Of a stretch of 64,000 nt of DNA, positions 1 to 10,788 are shown one piece after another. This DNA is from Blastococcus sp. TF02A-35 (GTDB lineage Bacteria; Actinomycetota; Actinomycetes; Mycobacteriales; Geodermatophilaceae), in the NCBI RefSeq assembly GCF_004571075.1, contig NZ_SPQP01000017.1, forward strand, positions 1-64,000, written 5' to 3'. The number at the start of each line of letters is the position of its first letter. The first letter of the stretch is position 1. The notes below the pieces were generated by a model. The model did not search any database. It was not told the DNA's origin and saw nothing but the letters and a program-made list of their open reading frames with translations. Position numbers and translations under genes: made by a program.

Positions 1-1
1 G

Positions 2-61
2 GCCGCCGGCCCGCAGGGTACGGCCGCCGCCGAGGCGACGACCGAGAACACGGAGAGCTGA
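2..61 (+). CDS. rpsC: Ribosomal protein S3, C-terminal tail (partial, runs off the left edge)
   Basis: Nineteen codons of an open frame end in TGA at 59-61. The residues are an Ala/Glu/Thr-rich, disordered tail ending ENTES, as found at the C-terminus of actinobacterial S3. The frame is followed after three bases by an ATG that opens with the invariant start of ribosomal protein L16, and S3-L16 is the conserved gene order of the S10 operon. The identification rests mainly on that neighbour, because the tail alone is not diagnostic. Confidence 0.65.
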   Translation, partial: AAGPQGTAAAEATTENTES

Positions 62-64
62 GCC

Positions 65-421
65 ATGCTCATCCCACGACGCGTCAAGCACCGCAAGCAG
101 CACCACCCGAGCCGTTCCGGCCGGGCCGACCGCGGGTGGCTGCTCCGGGCCCGCGGGTGGGACGACGAGGCGTGGGACACCGCGGCCGACCGGCTCGCCG
201 ACCGCGGCTGGCTGGACGGGGACCGGCTCACCACCGCGGGGCGGGCGGCCGTCGCCGGCATCGAGGCCGACACCGACCGGTTGGCCGCCCGCCCCTGGCG
301 TGAGCTGGGGGAGGCCGGCTGCCGGAGGCTCGCGGAGCTGCTCCACCCGCTGCGCCGCGCCGTCGTCGCGGCGGGGGACTGGCCGGAGGGGAACCCGATC
401 GGCGCCCCGGATCCCGGCTAG
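65..421 (+). pseudogene. Chimeric frame: first ~19 codons of ribosomal protein L16 joined to the tail of an SCO6745-type HTH protein
   Basis: The frame begins MLIPRRVKHRKQHHPSRSG, the near-invariant N-terminus of L16, at the expected spacing after rpsC. L16 should continue with an AKGG-type stretch and reach about 138 residues. Instead, from about base 122, the protein becomes a sequence with the features of the C-terminal part of the SCO6745 family: an AWDTAADRLADRGWLD helix-turn-helix segment, then DRLAARPW and AELLHPLRRAV, ending NPIGAP. Neither gene is complete. The join is in frame with no stop. L16 is essential, so this is either an assembly chimera or a rearrangement in a genome with another rplP copy. 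The short GC-rich sequence around 118-130 could have served as microhomology. Confidence 0.8.
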
Positions 422-431
422 CGTGCGGTCC

Positions 432-1865
432 GTGACGCAGCTGCACGACCTCACCGCGCTGGAGCAGGCCGCCGCCGTCGCGGCGAAGGAGGTGAGCCCC
501 ACCGAGCTGGTGGAGCACGCGCTCGCCCGCATCGAGGCGCACGACGCCGGGCTCGGCGCCTTCCTCACGGTCACGCCCGAGCAGGCCCGGGCCCGTGCGG
601 CGGAGGCCGAGGCGCGGGTCCGCGCGGGCGGTGAGCTGCCCCCGCTGCTCGGCGTCCCGACCGCGGTCAAGGACCTGAACAACACCGCCGGGGTGCGGAC
701 GACGTTCGGCTCGGCGGCGCTGGCCGACTTCGTGCCGCAGGTCGACGACGCCGTCGTCACCCGGCTGGCCGCGGCCGGCACGATCAGCGTGGGCAAGACG
801 AACACCCCGGAGTTCGGCTTCCCCTGCTACACCGACAACGACCTGGTCGGGCCGGCCCGCTGCCCCTGGGACACCTCGCGGCTGGCCGGCGGCTCGAGCG
901 GGGGAGCGGGCGTCGCGGTCGCCGCCGGGTTCGTGCCCTTCGCCCAGGGCAGCGACGGCGGGGGCTCGATCCGCATCCCGGCCAGCATCAACGGGCTGTA
1001 CGGCATCAAGCCCACCCGTGGCCGGGTCAGCAACGCGCCCTACGGCAGCGAGGTGACCGGCCTGGGCACCAGCGGGCCGCTCGCCCGGACGGTGCGCGAC
1101 GCCGCCGCCATGCTGGACGCGCTGGCCGGGCCGGAGATCGGCGACCCGTTCTGGGCACCGCCGCTGCCCCCGGGGGAGACGTTCCTCGGCTGCGCCGACC
1201 GCGACCCCGGCCGGCTCCGCGTCGGCCGGTACACCGAGTCGGCGATGCCCGGCGTGGAGCTCGAGCCGGAGGTCGCCGCCGCGTTCGACGACGCCGGGCG
1301 GCTGCTGGAGCAGCTCGGGCACGACGTCGAGGACGTGCCGCACGGACTGCTCGACCCGGCGGTGCTGCCCTCCTTCGAGCGGGTCTGGGCGCTGAGCGCG
1401 ACGACGCTGCCCGTGCCGCCGGGGCGCGAGGACCGCCTGCAGCCGCTCACCCGGTGGATGCGGGACCGCGGCCTGGCGCTCTCGGCCCGGGACGCGATGG
1501 AGGCGATGTTCGCGCTGCGGGTGTTCTCCCGGCAGTTCATCCGCGCGACCGCCGGCTACGACGTGCTGCTCGCCCCGGTCCTGACCATGACGCCCCGCCC
1601 GGTCGGCTGGTTCACCGAGGACGGCGAGGGCGGCCCCGACTTCGAGCGGCAGAAGCGCTACGCCGCGTTCACCGCGCTGTTCAACGTCACCGGCCAGCCC
1701 GCGGTGAGCGTGCCGCTGCACTGGACGGAGGGCGGTCTGCCGGTCGGGACCATGCTCGTCGGGCGCCCCGCCGACGAGGCCACGCTGATCTCGCTGTCGG
1801 CGCAGCTGGAGAGCGCCCGGCCGTGGGCGGGACGCCGCCCCGCCGTCTGGGCGGCGAGCCGGTGA
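432..1865 (+). CDS. Amidase signature family hydrolase
   Basis: A 477-residue amidase (GatA/acetamidase/6-aminohexanoate-cyclic-dimer hydrolase type) that hydrolyses carboxamides with a Ser-cisSer-Lys triad. Visible catalytic elements are Lys about 80 in GVPTAVKDL, the GGSSGG loop at about 153-158 that supplies the cis-serine, and the nucleophile Ser about 179 in GSDGGGSIRIPAS. Length is usual for stand-alone amidases. GTG at 432 is preferred, giving MTQLHDLTALEQA; a second GTG at 423 adds three residues. No gatB or gatC is adjacent, so it is unlikely to be the tRNA amidotransferase subunit. The natural substrate cannot be told from sequence. Confidence 0.9.
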   Translation: MTQLHDLTALEQAAAVAAKEVSPTELVEHALARIEAHDAGLGAFLTVTPEQARARAAEAEARVRAGGELPPLLGVPTAVKDLNNTAGVRTTFGSAALADFVPQVDDAVVTRLAAAGTISVGKTNTPEFGFPCYTDNDLVGPARCPWDTSRLAGGSSGGAGVAVAAGFVPFAQGSDGGGSIRIPASINGLYGIKPTRGRVSNAPYGSEVTGLGTSGPLARTVRDAAAMLDALAGPEIGDPFWAPPLPPGETFLGCADRDPGRLRVGRYTESAMPGVELEPEVAAAFDDAGRLLEQLGHDVEDVPHGLLDPAVLPSFERVWALSATTLPVPPGREDRLQPLTRWMRDRGLALSARDAMEAMFALRVFSRQFIRATAGYDVLLAPVLTMTPRPVGWFTEDGEGGPDFERQKRYAAFTALFNVTGQPAVSVPLHWTEGGLPVGTMLVGRPADEATLISLSAQLESARPWAGRRPAVWAASR

Positions 1866-1895
1866 ACCGGGGCGGCCACCGGTAAGTTGTCGGGC

Positions 1896-2246
1896 GTGAA
1901 CGTCGCCGAAGCCCTCCTCGTGTTCGCGGGCATCCCGCTGGCCATCGTCGTCGTCCTCGCGCTGCTGACCCTCAAGCCCGGCGCCAACCGGCGGCCGCGC
2001 TACAAGCCGGGTCAGGCCTGGGACCACGCGCCGATCTGGTACGAGCCGCACCCCGCGCACGCCCCGGCCGCCGGCCACGGCGGCGAGACCCACGCGATCG
2101 GCTCCTCGGTGTACGGCGAGCGGCACGGCAGCGACGCCGCCGCCACGCACGCCGTCAGCGCCGGCCAGCCGCACTCCGGTGGCGGCAGCACCGCGCACGC
2201 CGCCCGACCCGCCGGCCCGCTCGGCGGCGCCCGCGGCACCTGGTGA
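1896..2246 (+). CDS. Small single-pass membrane protein with His/Gly-rich tail
   Basis: 116 residues from a GTG start (a TTG at 1887 would add three). An N-terminal hydrophobic segment (about 3-27) is followed by a basic stretch and a YKPGQAWDHAPIWYEP motif, then a low-complexity tail rich in Ala, His and Gly. Similar short proteins precede DUF5130 genes in actinobacteria. It lies 54 bp upstream of the DUF5130 gene and may share its transcript. Function is unknown; topology suggests an N-in or N-out anchor with a soluble C-terminal tail. Confidence 0.65.
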   Translation: MNVAEALLVFAGIPLAIVVVLALLTLKPGANRRPRYKPGQAWDHAPIWYEPHPAHAPAAGHGGETHAIGSSVYGERHGSDAAATHAVSAGQPHSGGGSTAHAARPAGPLGGARGTW

Positions 2247-2300
2247 CGGTGACCTGGTGACCCCTTCCGACGTCCTGACGAACACCCCCGGAGACCGGCG

Positions 2301-2759
2301 ATGACCCGCGCGCTCGAAGTTGACTCCCACGACACCGCCACGGCCACGACCGGCGCCGCCCGCACCGACGAGGGCGGCTCGGTCGACGAGGTCTTCAGCT
2401 ACCGCGAGCTGGCCCGCCTCGACGAGGCGCTGACCATGTCCTCCCGGGAGACCGGCCTGCGGTTCACCCTCTACGTCGGGGAGCTGCGCAAGCCCACCCG
2501 CACGCACGCCGAGGAGCTGCACGCCCGCTCCGGCCCGGACGCCTCCGACGCCGTGCTCATCGCCGTCTCGCCCGGCCAGCGCGTGGTCGAGGTCGTCACC
2601 GGCGCCGGTGCCGGCCGTCGGCTGCCCGACCGCGCGTGCGCCCTCGCGGTGCTGTCGATGACCAGCTCGTTCGCCAACGGCGACCTGGTCGGCGGCGTCG
2701 TCAACGGCCTCCGTCAGCTGTCCGACCAGGCCGGCCACCCCGCGTCCCTGCGCCACTGA
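2301..2759 (+). CDS. DUF5130 family protein (TPM-domain-like)
   Basis: 152 residues starting at ATG. The core YRELARLDEALTMSSRETG, then LRFTLYVGEL, AVLIAVSPGQRVVEVVTGAGA and RLPDRACALAVLSMTSSFANGD, is characteristic of the actinobacterial DUF5130 family, which resembles the TPM fold of short envelope-associated proteins. No signal peptide is visible. Its position beside pepN and the DsbA-like gene matches the mycobacterial order around Rv2466c-Rv2468c. A perfect hairpin follows the stop and ends the transcript. The molecular function is not established. Confidence 0.85.
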   Translation: MTRALEVDSHDTATATTGAARTDEGGSVDEVFSYRELARLDEALTMSSRETGLRFTLYVGELRKPTRTHAEELHARSGPDASDAVLIAVSPGQRVVEVVTGAGAGRRLPDRACALAVLSMTSSFANGDLVGGVVNGLRQLSDQAGHPASLRH

Positions 2760-2762
2760 CGG

Positions 2763-2813
2763 CCTCGTTGCAGGACCCCGCCGCGAGCTTGCGAGTGGTG
2801 GGGGGCAACGAGG
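2763..2813. repeat. Intergenic dyad, possible family of GGACCCCGCCG palindromes
   Basis: CCTCGTTGC at 2763-2771 is mirrored by GCAACGAGG at 2805-2813. The interior contains AGGACCCCGCCGC, which recurs in reverse orientation in the hairpin at 8203-8258. Together they may belong to an interspersed palindromic repeat family, or this one may be an extra pause or terminator element behind DUF5130. Confidence 0.4.
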
Positions 2814-2822
2814 TCCTTACGG

Positions 2823-2854
2823 AAGGCGCCGCACCCTTCGGGGTGCGGCGCCTT
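2823..2854. terminator. Bidirectional hairpin terminator
   Basis: A perfect 14-bp stem (AAGGCGCCGCACCC and its complement) closes a TTCG tetraloop at 2837-2840. It lies between the convergent DUF5130 and pepN genes, and the stem ends in A-rich or T-rich pairs suited to termination from either side. Confidence 0.9.
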
Positions 2855-2869
2855 CGTCGTTCCTGAGTG

Positions 2870-5431
<2,562 letters not shown>

Positions 5432-5562
5432 CCCGGCAGCTTTTCACGGGCGGGCGGACGTCTGCCCGGCGCGCACGGGAACAAGCGGTGCGCTGCCCGA
5501 CTTGCCAGCCACCAGACTGCGCCGGGCACCCAGCTGTCCCGGCCACGGAGCGAGGAGTACGG

Positions 5563-6228
5563 ATGACCGAGGCAGTGCAGAGCGCCCCCACGAAGGCCCG
5601 CGTCGACTTCTGGTTCGACCCGCTGTGCCCGTGGGCCTGGCTGACCAGCCGCTGGGTGCTCGAGGCCGCCAAGGTGCGCGAGATCGACCTGCACTGGCAC
5701 GTCATGTCGCTGGCGGTCCTCAACCGCGGGCGGGACCTGCCGGAGGAGTACCAGGAGATGATGAAGCAGGCGATCGGCCCGGTCCGGGTCGCGGTCGCCG
5801 CCGCCCAGCAGCACGGCGACGAGGTGCTCGGCGACCTCTACACCGCCATGGGCACCCTGCGGCACCACGAGCAGCTCGAGCTCGACGAGCTGATCGCCCC
5901 GGCCCTGGAGAAGGCCGGCCTGCCGGCGTCCCTGGCCGAGGCCGCCACGAGCACCGACTACGACGAGGCGCTGGAGAAGAGCCACCACGCCGGCATGGAC
6001 CCGGTCGGCGAGGACGTGGGCACCCCCGTCATGCACATCGACGGCGTGGCCTTCTTCGGCCCGGTCATCAGCAAGGTGCCCACGGGCGAGGACGCCGGCA
6101 AGGCGTTCGACGGCGCCGTGCTGCTGGCGAACCTGCCGGACTTCTGGGAGCTCAAGCGCACCCGCACCGCCGGCCCGGACATGGACTCCGTGCCCGCGCA
6201 CACCCTGGAGCTCACCGGCTCCCGCTGA
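5563..6228 (+). CDS. DsbA-family (mycothiol-type, Rv2466c-like) disulfide oxidoreductase
   Basis: 221 residues starting at ATG, chosen because GAGGAG lies about eight bases upstream. The thioredoxin-like fold with a helical insert is recognisable from [18 protein letters not shown] at the N-terminus and [16 protein letters not shown] (the cis-Pro region) near residue 150. It resembles Rv2466c, which acts with mycothiol in M. tuberculosis, and has the same pepN neighbour. Here the active site reads C22-P-W-A, so the second cysteine of a CxxC pair is absent. This would favour a monothiol (mixed disulfide with mycothiol) mechanism. The family assignment is firm; the physiological substrate is unknown. 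Confidence 0.88.
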   Translation: MTEAVQSAPTKARVDFWFDPLCPWAWLTSRWVLEAAKVREIDLHWHVMSLAVLNRGRDLPEEYQEMMKQAIGPVRVAVAAAQQHGDEVLGDLYTAMGTLRHHEQLELDELIAPALEKAGLPASLAEAATSTDYDEALEKSHHAGMDPVGEDVGTPVMHIDGVAFFGPVISKVPTGEDAGKAFDGAVLLANLPDFWELKRTRTAGPDMDSVPAHTLELTGSR

Positions 6229-6260
6229 TCGAGGTGAGGGGGCTGCGGCATGCTGTCGGT

Positions 6261-7022
6261 GTGCCGCACCCCACTCGTCAGCGCATCTTCATCTCCGGCG
6301 CCAGCGCGGGCCTCGGCGAGGGCATGGCCCGCCGGTTCGCCGCGATGGGCCGCGACCTCGCGCTCTGCGCCCGCCGCGTGGACCGCCTCGAGGCGCTCCG
6401 CGATGAGCTGCTGGCCGCGCACCCCGGCATCCGGGTGGAGGTCGCCGCGATGGACGTCGACGACCCCGCGTCGGTCGCCACGGTGCTGCCGGAGCTGGCC
6501 GACCGGCTCGGCGGGCTGGACCGCGTGGTCGTCAACGCCGGGATCGGCGCGGGCTCCTCGATCGGCACGGGCAACGCGGCGGGCAACCGCGCCGTGCTGC
6601 TCACCAACGTGCTCGGCTCGCACGCGCAGTGCGAGGCGGCGATGGAGCTGTTCCGCGCCCAGGGCATGGGCCACCTGGTGCTCATCTCCTCGGTGGCCTC
6701 CGTGCGCGGGATGCCCGGCACCCGGACCGCCTACGGCGCGAGCAAGGCGGCCCTGAACTCGCTGGCCGAGGGCATCCGCTCCGACGTCTACGGCTCGCAG
6801 ATCGTCGTCTCGGCGATCCTGCCCGGCTACATCGCCACCGACATCAACGTCGGCCGCCGCGGGCCGCTCACCGTCGGGCTCGACAAGGGCGTGAAGGCGC
6901 TCACCGAGGTGATCGAGCGCGAGCCGGTGCGCGGCTACGTGCCGGAGCTGCCGTGGCGGCCGGTCGCCGGGCTGCTGCGGGTGCTGCCGCTGTCGGTGGT
7001 CCGCCGGCTCACCGGGAGCTAG
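6261..7022 (+). CDS. Short-chain dehydrogenase/reductase
   Basis: 253 residues from GTG. The Rossmann nucleotide loop is SGASAGLGEG at about 12-21, the NAG motif appears as VVVNAGIGAG, and the catalytic dyad is Y158-GAS-K162 with an upstream SSVAS serine. The C-terminal end (RPVAGLLRVLPLSVVRRL) is hydrophobic and resembles membrane-associated SDRs that process lipids. It starts 32 bp after the DsbA-like gene and overlaps the stop of the opposing DUF429 gene by four bases. The substrate cannot be predicted. Confidence 0.88.
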   Translation: MPHPTRQRIFISGASAGLGEGMARRFAAMGRDLALCARRVDRLEALRDELLAAHPGIRVEVAAMDVDDPASVATVLPELADRLGGLDRVVVNAGIGAGSSIGTGNAAGNRAVLLTNVLGSHAQCEAAMELFRAQGMGHLVLISSVASVRGMPGTRTAYGASKAALNSLAEGIRSDVYGSQIVVSAILPGYIATDINVGRRGPLTVGLDKGVKALTEVIEREPVRGYVPELPWRPVAGLLRVLPLSVVRRLTGS

Positions 7023-7684
7023 AAGGAGATCCGCATCGGGCGGCCGCGGGAGTCGCGGGCGTCGTCTCCCACGCACTCCGCAGTGCCTGCGGCGATGCGC
7101 TGCGCCGACCAGGCGGCCGCGCACGCGTCGAGGGCGTCGACGGCGGGGAGCCGGGGAGGGGCCTCGGCCAGGGCGCGGTCGACGTCCATCACCGGGCGCA
7201 GCGCGGCCAGCCGCTGGGCCAGCCCACGGGCGGTGACCTTCGGGTCGCGCACCCGGTCGTCCAGAGCCCGGAAGGCCAGCTCGGGGTGGACCTCGTGCAC
7301 CCGCGGGTCGGGTGGGTCGCCGAGCGCGTCGTCCACCGACCGGATGGCGGGCACGAGGAACCAGGCCTGCTTCGACAGCGCCCGGCCCGAGGCGGCCACC
7401 GAGAGGCGGCAGGCCTCGGCGTAGTCGGCGGCGGCGAGCACCGGGCGCAGGGGAGCGGGGAACACCGAGCTGCCCGCCCGGCCCAGCAGCCGCCGGGCGG
7501 CGACGTCGCAGGCCCGGGCGCCGTCCTCCGACAGCCCGATCGGCATGTCGACGGCGACGACGTCCACGCCGGGCAGGGCGAGGGCCGTGGCGGCGTCGCC
7601 GAGCGCCAGCAGCGTCACGTCCCCGCCGTCGAGCAGGGCACCGGCCCAGGCGCCCCGCCAGCCGTCCAGCCCCAGCACCGCCAC
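7019..7684 (-). CDS. DUF429 domain protein (predicted RNase H-like nuclease fold)
   Basis: About 221 residues from GTG at 7684 (another GTG at 7678 is equally possible). The N-terminus VAVLGLDGWRGAWAGALL gives the first acidic strand typical of RNase H-like folds, and the middle contains VVAVDMPIGLSEDGARACDVAAR, SSVFPAP and VHEVHPELAF, all hallmarks of DUF429. It is divergent from rpiB, with 27 bp between starts, so the promoters must overlap. Biological role is unknown. Confidence 0.8.
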   Translation of the reverse strand: MAVLGLDGWRGAWAGALLDGGDVTLLALGDAATALALPGVDVVAVDMPIGLSEDGARACDVAARRLLGRAGSSVFPAPLRPVLAAADYAEACRLSVAASGRALSKQAWFLVPAIRSVDDALGDPPDPRVHEVHPELAFRALDDRVRDPKVTARGLAQRLAALRPVMDVDRALAEAPPRLPAVDALDACAAAWSAQRIAAGTAECVGDDARDSRGRPMRISF

Positions 7685-7711
7685 GCCGGGGAGCCTGACA
7701 GACTCGCCGTC

Positions 7712-8191
7712 ATGCGCGTCTTCATCGGTACCGACCACGCGGGCCTGGAGTTCAAGGAGCACCTGAAGAAGGTGCTGGCCGAGGCCGGCCACGAGCCGGT
7801 CGACTGCGGCGCGTTCGAGTACGACGCGCAGGACGACTACCCGCCGTTCTGCTTCGAGGTGGGGGAGCGGACCGTGGCCGAGCCCGGCTCGCTGGGCGTC
7901 GTCATCGGCGGCTCGGGCAACGGCGAGCAGATGGCCGCGAACAAGGTGCCCGGCGTCCGTGCCGCACTCGTCTGGAACACCGCGACGGCCCAGCTGGCAC
8001 GGCAGCACAACAACGCCAACGTCGTCTCCATCGGCGCCCGCCAGCACAGCGACGACGAGGCCGCGGCACTCGTGCTCGAGTTCCTCGCGACGCCGTTCAG
8101 CGAGGACGAGCGGCACGTGCGCCGGATCGGCCTGATCACCGACTACGAGCGCGACCGGCACCGCCCGGCCGGCGGGCTGCCCACCAGGTGA
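7712..8191 (+). CDS. rpiB: Ribose-5-phosphate isomerase B
   Basis: 159 residues; interconverts ribose-5-phosphate and ribulose-5-phosphate in the pentose phosphate pathway. Seen: MRVFIGTDHAGLEFKEHLKK (phosphate-binding and His region), VIGGSGNGEQMAANKVPGVR, and the C-terminal RHVRRI. The catalytic base is Glu72 in GNGEQ, the arrangement of the mycobacterial enzymes in which glutamate replaces the cysteine of E. coli RpiB. Length matches the actinobacterial family. The neighbourhood matches the mycobacterial rpiB-pepN block. Confidence 0.95.
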   Translation: MRVFIGTDHAGLEFKEHLKKVLAEAGHEPVDCGAFEYDAQDDYPPFCFEVGERTVAEPGSLGVVIGGSGNGEQMAANKVPGVRAALVWNTATAQLARQHNNANVVSIGARQHSDDEAAALVLEFLATPFSEDERHVRRIGLITDYERDRHRPAGGLPTR

Positions 8192-8202
8192 GTTGATGGA
8201 AC

Positions 8203-8258
8203 GGCCCCGCCGCAGGGGCCCGCGCCGAGCGGAGCGAGGTGCGGGGAGCGGCGGGGTC
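8203..8258. terminator. GC-rich hairpin between convergent genes
   Basis: GGCCCCGCCG (8203-8212) pairs with CGGCGGGGTC (8249-8258) with one G-T pair, and the interior can fold further. It lies between the rpiB stop and the stop of the opposing acetyltransferase, the expected place for a shared terminator. It also shares its core with the dyad at 2763-2813. Confidence 0.6.
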
Positions 8259-8261
8259 CTT

Positions 8262-9506
8262 TCAGAACTCCTCGGGGCACCAGGGTGCGACCGGCCAGCC
8301 GAACGCGGTGCTCGCGAGCGTGACGGCCCCGGGGCTCACCTCGGTGACCCTGCCCGCCGCGTGGAGCGCCCCGAGCGATATACCGCCCAGGTAGGCCGAG
8401 GAGAGCGCCTCGATGCCGATCACGAGGTCGGGGTCGCGGTCGGTCCTCCCGCAGTAGCCGCCCGCCGGGTGCCCGGACAGGCGCCAGCGCCCGTCGTTCC
8501 AGGGGCAGAAGGGGTCCCGCACCTCGAGCACCAGGTCGATCGGCGCCGGGTACCGGCGCGCGGCGAGCGCCCGGCCGACGTCGACGAGGCGCACCCACAG
8601 CCCGTCGACGGTCCGGGCGTTCAGCGCCCGCCAGTCCTGCAGCAGGTGGAGCAGCGGGTCCTCGGACGACAGGTTCGGCGCCTCGAGCGTCCGCATCAGG
8701 TCGTGGTCGAGCAGGAACTGCCACAGCGCTGCGTAGGCGGAGGACGACGTGGCCCGCACGTCCTCGACGATCAGCGTCCCGTTGGGCTCGGCGGCGTCGG
8801 TCCACCCCTCCTTGACGCGGTACGAGGCGTAGCCGGTCACCGAGCCGTCCACCTCGGTGTGCAGCGCGAACCGGCGGGCCGTGGCGCCGTGCCGCTGCCC
8901 GGGGTCGTCCTGCAGCGCGCGGTCCCACCAGCGCCCGTCGCGGGCGGTGTTCCCCGGCACGAACCGGCGCACCGCTTCCCACACGGCCGCGGCCGGTGCC
9001 CGGAACTCGTCCTGCTCGACGATGCGCACCCGCCCGCTCCCGGTGTCGACGTCGGCGCGCAGCCGCAGCCGCTCCAGCCGTCCCGTCCAGCCCCCGCGCC
9101 GAGTGGCCACGCCGTAGCCGAACCGGCCGTAGATCGGCGCCTCGGCCGCCCACAGCCCGGCGACCGCCTCGCGCTCCTGCTCGTGCAGCTCGGTGAGCTG
9201 CCGGCGCATGATCGCGGTCAGGATGCCGCGACGGCGGTGCGTGGGGGAGACCGTCACCCAGGTGACCCCGGCCATCGGCACCACGGCGCCGGGCACGGTC
9301 AGCTGCATGCTGTAGATCCCCGACGTCGCCACCACGCGGCCGTCCTCGACGATGCCGAGCGAGCGGTCCAGCTCGGCGACCGGCGAGGGCGAGTCCACGT
9401 AGGGGCCGGTCGGGTCGTGGGCGAAGACCGAGCTCATCGCCCGGGAGACCGCCGGCCACTCGTCGGCGGTGAACGGGCGCAGCTGCGAGGAGACGTCGTC
9501 GGTCAC
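8262..9506 (-). CDS. Eis-family GNAT N-acetyltransferase
   Basis: 414 residues from GTG. The order is N-terminal GNAT domain with acetyl-CoA loop VSPTHRRRGILTAIM, a second degenerate GNAT domain, and a SCP2-like C-terminal domain, as in Eis (402-408 residues), which acetylates amines and aminoglycosides. The extreme C-terminus CPEEF keeps the terminal phenylalanine whose carboxylate acts as the base in Eis. The segment LWAAEAPIYGRFGYGVATR is also typical. The family call is strong; the substrate is not known, and Eis homologues outside mycobacteria act on varied amines. Confidence 0.88.
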   Translation of the reverse strand: MTDDVSSQLRPFTADEWPAVSRAMSSVFAHDPTGPYVDSPSPVAELDRSLGIVEDGRVVATSGIYSMQLTVPGAVVPMAGVTWVTVSPTHRRRGILTAIMRRQLTELHEQEREAVAGLWAAEAPIYGRFGYGVATRRGGWTGRLERLRLRADVDTGSGRVRIVEQDEFRAPAAAVWEAVRRFVPGNTARDGRWWDRALQDDPGQRHGATARRFALHTEVDGSVTGYASYRVKEGWTDAAEPNGTLIVEDVRATSSSAYAALWQFLLDHDLMRTLEAPNLSSEDPLLHLLQDWRALNARTVDGLWVRLVDVGRALAARRYPAPIDLVLEVRDPFCPWNDGRWRLSGHPAGGYCGRTDRDPDLVIGIEALSSAYLGGISLGALHAAGRVTEVSPGAVTLASTAFGWPVAPWCPEEF

Positions 9507-9572
9507 GGGTCGTGTCTACCCGTCGGCTCCGACGGGCGGCCAACGGATATCGGTCTGCGCGAGGATGCCCCG

Positions 9573-10139
9573 GTGACGCGCAGCTGGGCCGAGATGCTGA
9601 CCGGGATCGCCGAGCGGCTGCGGGCGACCACCGGCGAGGACGTCGCCACCTGGAACGAGCGGGTGCGCGGCACCGGGCTGGGGACGGAGCCGGAGCTGCG
9701 CGCCTGGCTGGCCGGGCAGGGCGTCACCGGCTACGCGCAGATGCTGCTGGTGATGGAGCGGTTCGGGTACCCCGGCTTCCTCACCGCCTCCGCCGAGGAG
9801 CTGGTCGACGCCCAGTACGCCGACCGGCCGGACCTGCGCCCGGTGCACGACGCGGTCGTCGCGGCCGCACTGGCCCTGGGCGAGGTGCACGTGCAGGCGC
9901 GCAAGGGCTACGTCCCGCTGGTCGGCCCGCGGCGGACGTTCGCCGTCCTGCAGGCCTCCACGAGGAGCCGGGTCGACCTCGGCCTGCGGCTCGACGACCG
10001 GGAGCCCGGTGGGCGGCTGCTCCCCGCGCGCAGCGTGGGCAACCGCGACTGCGCGGTCCGCGTCGCGCTCACCGCGGTGGACGACGTCGACCACGAGGTG
10101 CTCGCCCTCCTCGCCGAGGCCTACCGGGCCAACCTCTGA
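9573..10139 (+). CDS. DUF4287/DUF5655 domain protein
   Basis: 188 residues from GTG (MTRSWAEMLTGIAERL). The first half carries the DUF4287-like pattern TGEDVATWNERVRG..GVTGYAQMLLVMERFGYP, and the second half the DUF5655 pattern GEVHVQARKGYVPLVGPRRTFAVLQASTRSRVDLGLRL. Such proteins are common single-copy actinobacterial cytoplasmic proteins of unknown function. It stands alone between the divergent Eis-like gene and the convergent response regulator. Confidence 0.75.
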   Translation: MTRSWAEMLTGIAERLRATTGEDVATWNERVRGTGLGTEPELRAWLAGQGVTGYAQMLLVMERFGYPGFLTASAEELVDAQYADRPDLRPVHDAVVAAALALGEVHVQARKGYVPLVGPRRTFAVLQASTRSRVDLGLRLDDREPGGRLLPARSVGNRDCAVRVALTAVDDVDHEVLALLAEAYRANL

Positions 10140-10143
10140 GCGG

Positions 10144-10788
10144 TCAGCCGCGCAGGTAGGCCAGCGTGGCCAGCACCCGCCGGTGCTGGTCCTCGTCGGG
10201 AGCCAGGCCGAGCTTGGCGAAGATGTGCTGGGTGTGCTTCTCCACCGCGCCCGGGGTGACCACGAGCAGCCGGGCGATCGCGGTGTTCGAGTGGCCCTCG
10301 GCGATCAGCCCGAGGACCTCCCGCTCGCGCGGCGTCAGCCGCCGCACCGGGTCGTCGGACCGCCGGCGGGCGAACAGCTGGGCCACCACCTGCGGGTCGA
10401 GGACCGTGCCGCCGCCGACGACGTCCTCCAGCGCGGCGAGGAACGTGTCGAGGTCGCCCACCCGGTCCTTGAGCAGGTAGCCCACGCCGCCGGCGCCGTC
10501 GGCGAGCAGCTCGTCGGCGTAGGCGACCTCGACGTACTGGGACAGCACGAGCACGGCCGTCCCGGGCACGGCCCGGCGCGCCTCGACGGCGGCCCGCAGC
10601 CCCTCGTCGGAGTGCGTCGGGGGCATCCGCACGTCGACGACGGCGACGTCCGGCCGGTGCTCGGCGACGGCGCGGACCAGCGACGGGCCGTCGCCCACCG
10701 CGGCGACCACCTCGGTGCCGGCCTCCTCCAGCAGCCGGACCAGGCCCTCCCGGAGGAGCACCGAGTCGTCGGCCAGCGCTACGCGCAC
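10144..10788 (-). CDS. NarL/FixJ-family response regulator
   Basis: 214 residues from GTG (MRVALADDSVLLREG). The receiver domain (1-120) has acidic residues at ADD, the phospho-acceptor Asp52 in VVDVRMP, and the conserved Lys in YLLKDR. A linker leads to a LuxR-type HTH (about 148-205) with LTPREREVLGLIAEGHSNTAIA and VEKHTQHIFAKLGL. Its start overlaps the 3' end of the kinase gene by 10 bp, so translation is coupled and the two form a cognate pair. Confidence 0.93.
   Translation of the reverse strand: MRVALADDSVLLREGLVRLLEEAGTEVVAAVGDGPSLVRAVAEHRPDVAVVDVRMPPTHSDEGLRAAVEARRAVPGTAVLVLSQYVEVAYADELLADGAGGVGYLLKDRVGDLDTFLAALEDVVGGGTVLDPQVVAQLFARRRSDDPVRRLTPREREVLGLIAEGHSNTAIARLLVVTPGAVEKHTQHIFAKLGLAPDEDQHRRVLATLAYLRG

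Noticed and set aside
228-2756. A very long minus-strand open frame opposite the amidase and DUF5130 genes
   Set aside because: It is an antisense shadow typical of high-GC DNA: Arg/Gly/Ala-rich, no family match, and the plus-strand genes are clear.
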